From the NCBI RefSeq assembly GCF_036013525.1, contig NZ_CP107853.1, positions 6,572,001-6,636,000 of the forward strand: DNA of 64,000 bases. Reading direction: 5' to 3'. A program made the position numbers and the translations under genes. This document shows positions 58,746 to 64,000 of this stretch, in pieces. Within the stretch, counting starts at the first letter, position 1. Each line of letters begins with the position of its first letter. The stretch is from Nonomuraea sp. NBC_00507 (GTDB lineage Bacteria; Actinomycetota; Actinomycetes; Streptosporangiales; Streptosporangiaceae). The notes under the pieces are model-generated. The model was not told where the DNA came from. It worked only from the letters and a program-made list of their open reading frames with translations, and searched no databases.

Positions 58746-60031
58746 GGGGCCGGTGGCGGCCCTTCGTGGCCGACCCGGGCCACGATCCGGAGCGGCGGCT
58801 GCTGGGCCGTGCGCGGCGGCGGCTCACCGTGCAGGTCGCCGGCGCGATCTCGGTCGTGCTCGCGCTGGTCGGCGTGCTCGTCCTGTGTTTCATGGAGCAT
58901 CAGCAGAGCTCCTCCGCGCGGCGCGAGCTGGCCGCCGCGGCCGAGCGCGCCGACGTCGCCCAGCCGCCGTCGTGCGTGTGGTTGTACGAGCAGCGCGGCG
59001 GCACCGTACGGGCCTCGCCGGGCGCCCCGGCGGCACTGCCGGTGCACGCGGAGCTGGACCGGGTCGGCCGCGGCGGCCAGCCGCAGGTCACGCAGGCCGA
59101 GCTGGCGGGACACACCTACCTGATCCGCACCCAGCGCCGCGGCGACGCCGTCGTCCAGGCCGCGATGGACCTGCGTTACCAGGCCGCGGAACGCAGCAGG
59201 CTGCTGCGTACGCTCGCCGCCGCCGAGATCGCCGGCCTGCTGGCCGCCGTACTCGTCGGCCAGGTCATCTCCCGCCGCGCGATCGCCCCGCTCGGCGAGG
59301 CCCTGGCCCGGCAGCGGCGCTTCGCCGCCGACGTCAGCCACGAGCTGCGCACTCCGCTGACCCGGCTCAGCACCCGCGCCCAGCTGCTGGCGCGCAGGAT
59401 GCGCGGCGGCACCGACCCCATCCTGCTCATCGACGAGGTGGACCAGCTCGTCACCGGCTGCAGGCAGCTCGGGGAGGTGGTCGAGGATCTGCTGCGGTCG
59501 GCCCAGCACAAGGAGCTGCGCCGGCCGTTCGGGCCGGTGGACCTGGCCGCACTGGCCGCCGAGACGGCCGAGGCCGAGAGCGCCCGCGCCCAGGCGCGGG
59601 GCGTGAGCATCGAGGTCAGGTGCGAGGGCTCCGGCGACCACGTCGTGCGCGGCGTGGAGTCCGCGCTGCGGCGGGTGGTCTCGGCGCTGCTGGACAACGC
59701 GCTCGGCCACACGAGCCCCGGCGGCCACATCTGGGTGACGCTCTCCAGCGACGCCGGCGTGGTGCGGTTGACGGTCAGGGACGACGGCGTGGGCCTCGAC
59801 CCTGCCGACGCCGAGCAGCTGTTCACCCGGTTCGTGGGCGGCGGGTACGGGCTCGGGCTCGCGCTCGTCCGGGAAGTGGTGGACGGTCACCACGGCACCA
59901 TCACCGCGGACGGCCGCCCCGGAGCGGGTGCCGTCTTCGTCGTCCGGCTCCCCGCGGACACCACGGGCCCGCCGCCCCGCCCCGAGCCGGAGCCCGCGCG
60001 GAGCTCGCGTAGGGATCCGCTGCCGGGGTAG
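58742..60031 (+). CDS. Sensor histidine kinase
   Basis: A 429-residue protein. One membrane helix at 32-52 (VAGAISVVLALVGVLVLCFM), a small extracytoplasmic domain of about 110 residues with one Cys, a second helix (AAEIAGLLAAVLVGQVIS), then H-box FAADVSHELRTPLTRLS, N-box ALLDNALGHTSP, G1 VRDDGVGLDP and G2 GGGYGLGLALVREVV. It pairs with the response regulator; the signal is unknown. Confidence 0.93.
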   Translation: MRGRWRPFVADPGHDPERRLLGRARRRLTVQVAGAISVVLALVGVLVLCFMEHQQSSSARRELAAAAERADVAQPPSCVWLYEQRGGTVRASPGAPAALPVHAELDRVGRGGQPQVTQAELAGHTYLIRTQRRGDAVVQAAMDLRYQAAERSRLLRTLAAAEIAGLLAAVLVGQVISRRAIAPLGEALARQRRFAADVSHELRTPLTRLSTRAQLLARRMRGGTDPILLIDEVDQLVTGCRQLGEVVEDLLRSAQHKELRRPFGPVDLAALAAETAEAESARAQARGVSIEVRCEGSGDHVVRGVESALRRVVSALLDNALGHTSPGGHIWVTLSSDAGVVRLTVRDDGVGLDPADAEQLFTRFVGGGYGLGLALVREVVDGHHGTITADGRPGAGAVFVVRLPADTTGPPPRPEPEPARSSRRDPLPG

Positions 60032-60041
60032 CCGGAAGCGG

Positions 60042-61598
60042 ATGCGCATCGAGGACTGGTTCCTCACCGCGGAGGAACGGGGTAACCAGGCGACCCGGCT
60101 CGAGCCCTGGTCGCCCGGCAACGACGTGCGCCCGCTCGTGCATGGCGCCACCTACTTCGCCGAGCTGAAGTCCCGCCTGGAGGCGCTGGGCAAGGATGAC
60201 CTGCTGCTGTTCGCCGACTGGCGCGGCGACCCCGACGAGCGCCTCGCCCCCGACGGGCCCACCGTGGGCGCGGCGATGACGGCCGCGGCCGAGCGCGGCG
60301 CCGTCGTCCGCGGTCTCATCTGGCGCTCCCACCTGGACCGGCTGCGTTTCAGCTCGGCCGAGAACCGCCACCTGGGCGAGGAGATCGAGGTCGCCGGGGG
60401 CCAGGCCCAGTTGGACACGCGCACCAAGCCGGGCGGCTCCCACCACCAGAAGTTCGTCATCCTGCGCCACGACCGCGACCCCGAACGGGACGTGGCCTTC
60501 GTCGGCGGCATCGACCTGTGCCACAGCCGCCGCGACGACGCGGGCCACACCGGCGACCCGCAGTCCGCCCCGATGCCCGCCGCGTACGGCCCCCGCCCGC
60601 CCTGGCACGACGTCCAGCTCTCCATCAGCGGCCCCGCGGTGGCGCAGGCGGCGGAGGTGTTCTATGAACGCTGGCAGGACCCGGCCCCCGAGACCCGCGA
60701 TCCGCTGCGTCGCCTGAGGGACCACGTCGAACGCCTCGACGACGCCCCCGCCCTGCCCGCGCCCGGACCGCCACCGCCCCGCGCCGGCCACCACACCGTG
60801 CAGCTGCTGCGCACCTACCCGGCGCTGCGCCGCGGTTACCCGTTCGCGCCGCACGGCGAGCGCAGCATCGCCCACGCCTACCTCAAGGTGCTGGCCCGCG
60901 CCCGCTCGCTGATCTACCTGGAAGACCAGTACCTGTGGTCGACCGACGTGATCGAGCCGTTCGCGCGGGCACTGGAGCGCCAGCCGGGGCTCCGCATGAT
61001 CGTCGTCGTGCCGCGCCACCCCGACCAGGACGGCTGGTTGGCCGCTCCCGCCAGCCTGATCGGCCGCGCCGACGCGGTGCGGCGGCTGCGCGCGGCCGGC
61101 GGCGACCGGGTGACCGTCTACGACCTGGAGAACCACGCGGGCGCCCCGATCTACGTGCATGCCAAGGTGTGCGTGGTGGACGACGTGTGGGCCGAGGTCG
61201 GCTCCGACAACGTCAACCTGCGTTCCTGGACTTACGACTCCGAGCTCAGCTGCGCGGTCCTGGACGAGCATGAGGACCTGCGCCCACCCCGCGGCGCGCT
61301 GCGGTTCGCCCGCGACCTGCGGCTGACCCTCATGGCCGAGCACCTGGATCTGCCCTCGGACGAACACGACCGGTTGTGCGATCCGGTCGCCGCCTTCGAG
61401 GCGTTCGCGCGTGCCGCGTCCCGCCTGGAGGACTGGCACCGGCGCGGCGGCACAGGGCCGCGACCGCCCGGCCGGCTGCGCCCGCACCCGGCCCCGACCC
61501 TGTCGCGGCTCCAGAGACTGCTGGCCCTGCCGATGTACCGGTTCGCCATCGACCCGGACGGCCGCCCCCAGCCTCTGCGCCACTCAGGGCGTTTCTAG
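60042..61598 (+). CDS. Phospholipase D-family protein
   Basis: A 518-residue protein from ATG 60042 with two HKD motifs: SHHQKFVILRHDRDPERDVAFVGGIDLC and VHAKVCVVDDVWAEVGSDNVN. No signal peptide is seen, so it acts in the cytoplasm or at the membrane face. The family covers phospholipid and cardiolipin-type transphosphatidylation; substrate not predictable. Weak ribosome site; starts 11 bp after the kinase stop. Confidence 0.9.
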   Translation: MRIEDWFLTAEERGNQATRLEPWSPGNDVRPLVHGATYFAELKSRLEALGKDDLLLFADWRGDPDERLAPDGPTVGAAMTAAAERGAVVRGLIWRSHLDRLRFSSAENRHLGEEIEVAGGQAQLDTRTKPGGSHHQKFVILRHDRDPERDVAFVGGIDLCHSRRDDAGHTGDPQSAPMPAAYGPRPPWHDVQLSISGPAVAQAAEVFYERWQDPAPETRDPLRRLRDHVERLDDAPALPAPGPPPPRAGHHTVQLLRTYPALRRGYPFAPHGERSIAHAYLKVLARARSLIYLEDQYLWSTDVIEPFARALERQPGLRMIVVVPRHPDQDGWLAAPASLIGRADAVRRLRAAGGDRVTVYDLENHAGAPIYVHAKVCVVDDVWAEVGSDNVNLRSWTYDSELSCAVLDEHEDLRPPRGALRFARDLRLTLMAEHLDLPSDEHDRLCDPVAAFEAFARAASRLEDWHRRGGTGPRPPGRLRPHPAPTLSRLQRLLALPMYRFAIDPDGRPQPLRHSGRF

Positions 61599-61800
61599 CC
61601 CGCCGCCCGCATCCGACGCTCCTCCTCCGCCGTCTGCCGGGCCTCCGCCGTCCGCCGCGCCACTGCCGCTCCCTTAGGACGGGCGCCGAAGTGCGGCGTG
61701 CGGGGTACGGGATGTGGGACGTCGCCGCCGCCAAAGGGCTCGCACCGGCGTGCGGCCCCGGTCGGGGGGACGTGTCGGGACATGGGCTACTGTGCGGCGG

Positions 61801-62544
61801 ATGAGCGGACGAGGAGTTCTCATCACCGGCGCGTCCAGAGGAATCGGGCGCGCGATCGCGGCGGCGTTCGCCGAGCAGGGCGACCGGGTCGCGATCCACC
61901 ACCGGGACTCGGCCGCCGAGGCAGGCGACCTGCTCGGCGGGCTGCCCGGCCAGGGCCACGCCGTCGTCCAGGCCGACCTGGCCGACCCCGAGGACGTGCG
62001 GCGCATGACAGACGCGGCGGCCGGGGCGCTCGGGCGGATCGACGTCCTCGTCAACAACGCCGGAATCTTCCTCCACCACCCCATCACCGACCTGACCTAC
62101 GAGCAGTGGCAGGCCGCCTGGCGGCGCACCCTGGACGTCAACCTCGCCGGCGCCGCCAACGTCACCTGGTGCGCGCTCCAGCACATGCCCGCCGGCGGCA
62201 GGATCGTCAACGTCTCCTCGCGCGGCGCCTTCCGCGGCGAGCCCGACAGCCCCGCCTACGGCGCCAGCAAGGCCGGGCTGAACGCGTTCGGCCAGTCGCT
62301 GGCCATCGCCCTGGCGCCGCGCGGCATCGCGGTCGCCACCGTGGCGCCCGGCTTCGTCGAGACCGACATGACCAACGAGCACCTCAAGGCGCCGCGCGGC
62401 GACGCGATCCGGGCGCAGAGCCCGTTCGGCAGGGTGGCGCGGCCGGAGGAGATCGCCGCCGCCGTGCTGTATCTGACCTCGCCGGCCGCCGAATGGGCGA
62501 GTGGCGCCGTCCTCGACCTGAACGGCGCCTCCTACCTGCGCTGA
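61801..62544 (+). CDS. SDR-family oxidoreductase (FabG-like)
   Basis: A 247-residue classical SDR: LITGASRGIGRAIAAAF, VLVNNAGIF, catalytic Ser in IVNVSSRGA, YGASK and PGFVETDM. C-terminal SGAVLDLNGASYLR. The motif suggests NADP(H). A single gene with a 200-bp upstream gap that holds no other gene. Confidence 0.92.
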   Translation: MSGRGVLITGASRGIGRAIAAAFAEQGDRVAIHHRDSAAEAGDLLGGLPGQGHAVVQADLADPEDVRRMTDAAAGALGRIDVLVNNAGIFLHHPITDLTYEQWQAAWRRTLDVNLAGAANVTWCALQHMPAGGRIVNVSSRGAFRGEPDSPAYGASKAGLNAFGQSLAIALAPRGIAVATVAPGFVETDMTNEHLKAPRGDAIRAQSPFGRVARPEEIAAAVLYLTSPAAEWASGAVLDLNGASYLR

Positions 62545-62627
62545 CCTGAGAAAGCACTGATCTTCGCGGAATCCGCGGCTATTGTGGCACTCAGGGCACT
62601 ACGCGAACTCGCTCAGAGGGGGACGGT

Positions 62628-63491
62628 GTGGCCAGAGGCTGCGGCTTGGCGCTGGCGTCGATCGCCGCCTTCAGCGCGGTCGTCGTCACCGGCATCACCC
62701 TCTACGTGTGGGTCGGCCCCCCGGACGTGGTCCTCGCCGTGCTGCTCGCTCCGCTCATCCTGTGTGGCATCGTCGTCGGGCACGACGTGTCCCGGCGCAG
62801 AGCGTTCGCCGCCGAGGAGCGCCGCCTGCTCGCCAGGGAACGGGACCATGTCAGGCGCACCGTCGATCTCGTCATGGACCCGGCGCTGACCGAGGAGGAA
62901 CGCCTGGCCGTCCTGGACTGCTTCATCCCCAGGCTCGCCGAGGACCAGCCGGACGCGCCCGGCCCGGAGCGGTGCGTGGTCGTGTCCGAGCTGTCCCTGC
63001 CCTCGCGGGCCCTGCTGGAACGCGCCAGGCAGGCCGTGAGCACCGTCTACTCCTCCCAGGTCATGCGCCGCCGCCTGCTGGACGGCCTGGCCAACGAGGT
63101 GCTGCTGCCCGGGCAGCTCTGGGAGATCGCGACACTGCTGCGGACACAGACGCACCTGCAGGAAGAGCAGCACCGGGCCAGGCAGGGCGTGGTGACGCCG
63201 GAGCTGCTGGCGGTGCTGGAGCCCCAGCAGGAGGCGCTGAACCGGTCCGTCGCCGCCGTCACCGCCAGGGTCGAGGGCCTGGAGCGGTACGCCCGCCGCG
63301 TCCAGGAGGCCGACGCCGCCCTGCGGGCCCGCGAGGCCCTGGACAACAACGAGAAATACCGCGCACTGCTGGCCCACACCGACGACGCCGACGGGATGCG
63401 CGCGCTGGCCGCCCACGGCGACGCGCTGGAGGAGACCCTGGCCAAGAGCGTCCGCGAGGCCATCGAGGCGGGCCAGACCCTCGCTCCCTGA
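62628..63491 (+). CDS. Membrane-anchored coiled-coil protein, unknown function
   Basis: A 287-residue protein from GTG 62628. Two hydrophobic helices in the first 50 residues (LASIAAFSAVVVTGITLYVWV and VVLAVLLAPLILCGIVVG) then a mostly helical, charged cytoplasmic part (EERRLLARERDHVRRTVDLV, RVEGLERYARRVQEADAALRAREAL). No family recognised. Stands alone on the plus strand. Confidence 0.7.
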   Translation: MARGCGLALASIAAFSAVVVTGITLYVWVGPPDVVLAVLLAPLILCGIVVGHDVSRRRAFAAEERRLLARERDHVRRTVDLVMDPALTEEERLAVLDCFIPRLAEDQPDAPGPERCVVVSELSLPSRALLERARQAVSTVYSSQVMRRRLLDGLANEVLLPGQLWEIATLLRTQTHLQEEQHRARQGVVTPELLAVLEPQQEALNRSVAAVTARVEGLERYARRVQEADAALRAREALDNNEKYRALLAHTDDADGMRALAAHGDALEETLAKSVREAIEAGQTLAP

Positions 63492-63693
63492 CCCGTACCG
63501 GTTGGGTCAAATCATCGTGTTCTGCCTATGCCGGATCATCCGCTCGTGCCTAAAGACGCGGATCAACCGGGTCAAGCGTCATCGACAACGACGAAACGCC
63601 CTGGCGACCATGAGAGGGACGGCCCTCGAAAGGAGATCTCCGCACCCCGCACGGCGAAGACCGCACATCCTGGCCACGGGAGAAGGAGACGGC

Positions 63694-64000
63694 ATGAGCG
63701 AGAAGCACGGGCTCATGGTGCTCGGCCCGGCATTCCTGGCAGTCCTCGTTTATGGATCGCCGGCACTGGCAGAGGAGGAGCCCACCGAACCGGAATCCAC
63801 GGTGACGGCTGACGACAGGGAGAAGCCGTACGGCTTCAGGATCCCGCCGCGGCCGCGGGAACGGCAGGAACCGCCCTCCGCACCCATCGAGGAAACGTCC
63901 GTCAAGATGAGGAAGGACGAGCGGGACGCGGTTCAGGTGGTGAACGAGTTCTGGGTGCGGAACTGGCCGAAGAACTTCACCGGGCCCTACAAACCGCCCA
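63694..64000 (+). CDS. Secreted protein, N-terminal part (possible neutral zinc metallopeptidase)
   Basis: Starts at ATG 63694 with AGAAGGAGA upstream and runs off the window. Signal peptide LMVLGPAFLAVLVYGSPALA, then a Pro/Glu-rich linker, and the beginning of a folded part (VKMRKDERDAVQVVNEFWVRNWPKNF). The last part resembles the start of actinobacterial secreted neutral zinc metallopeptidases, but the catalytic HExxH region lies outside the window, so this is tentative. Confidence 0.6.
   Translation, partial: MSEKHGLMVLGPAFLAVLVYGSPALAEEEPTEPESTVTADDREKPYGFRIPPRPRERQEPPSAPIEETSVKMRKDERDAVQVVNEFWVRNWPKNFTGPYKPP

Noticed and set aside
61595..61783. Minus-strand 62-codon frame between phospholipase D and SDR genes
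   Set aside because: No ribosome site, low-complexity Arg/Ala composition and no recognisable feature.

Overview
The window is high-GC actinobacterial DNA. An SsgB-like sporulation protein, GTG starts, 4-base stop/start overlaps, MreB/MreC, and pSAM2-type integrative elements point to a morphologically complex actinomycete, probably Streptosporangiaceae (Nonomuraea-like). The genus is an inference from gene style only.

Left chromosomal part (1-18.2 kb): the 5' part of mreC and mreB with an unusual internal insertion; an NTF2-like protein; a large membrane protein; a Gly-Cys-Val tRNA operon with its terminator; an SDR; a divergent ferritin-like/hemerythrin pair; an ArsR-like regulator followed by hutH; a beta-hydroxyacid dehydrogenase-RidA fusion divergent from a LysR regulator; pabB-pabC; an LVIVD lipoprotein divergent from a DUF305 lipoprotein; a 5 x 20 bp tandem repeat; and ssgB.

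Mobile part (18.3-50.2 kb): two actinomycete integrative and conjugative elements (AICEs) sit in tandem in one tRNA-Val(CAC) gene. Three copies of a 43-bp tRNA 3'-end core mark the junctions (18261, 38593, 50150). Element 1 (about 20.3 kb) carries int-xis-rep, a leftward operon of tiny Cys-rich proteins, a TraB/FtsK-like translocase, UTRA/GntR regulators, a Nudix (Pif-like) gene, a candidate transfer locus of 8-bp repeats, and cargo. The cargo is an OLD-like ATPase-TOPRIM gene bracketed by 115-bp direct repeats, an HTH-STAND-repeat gene split by an IS21-family element, and a small hydrophobic peptide. Element 2 (about 11.6 kb) has the same plan: int-xis-rep, DUF2637, RRQRL-type proteins, a split translocase, and a GntR regulator with two palindromic operators. 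It also carries a 2H phosphoesterase and an AT-rich SLATT-type membrane effector gene next to the right junction. Rep plus Tra would provide rolling-circle replication and double-strand DNA transfer. The GntR/UTRA proteins probably repress the leftward operons. The right-end genes look like defence cargo.

Right chromosomal part (50.3-64 kb): a sulfotransferase, then a co-directional, tightly packed set (acyl-CoA ligase, flavin monooxygenase, FMN hydroxy-acid oxidase, membrane-anchored P450-like protein, CPA2-type antiporter) resembling a small uncharacterised biosynthetic operon. After it come a two-component system, a phospholipase D-like protein, an SDR, a membrane/coiled-coil protein, and the start of a secreted protein cut by the window end.
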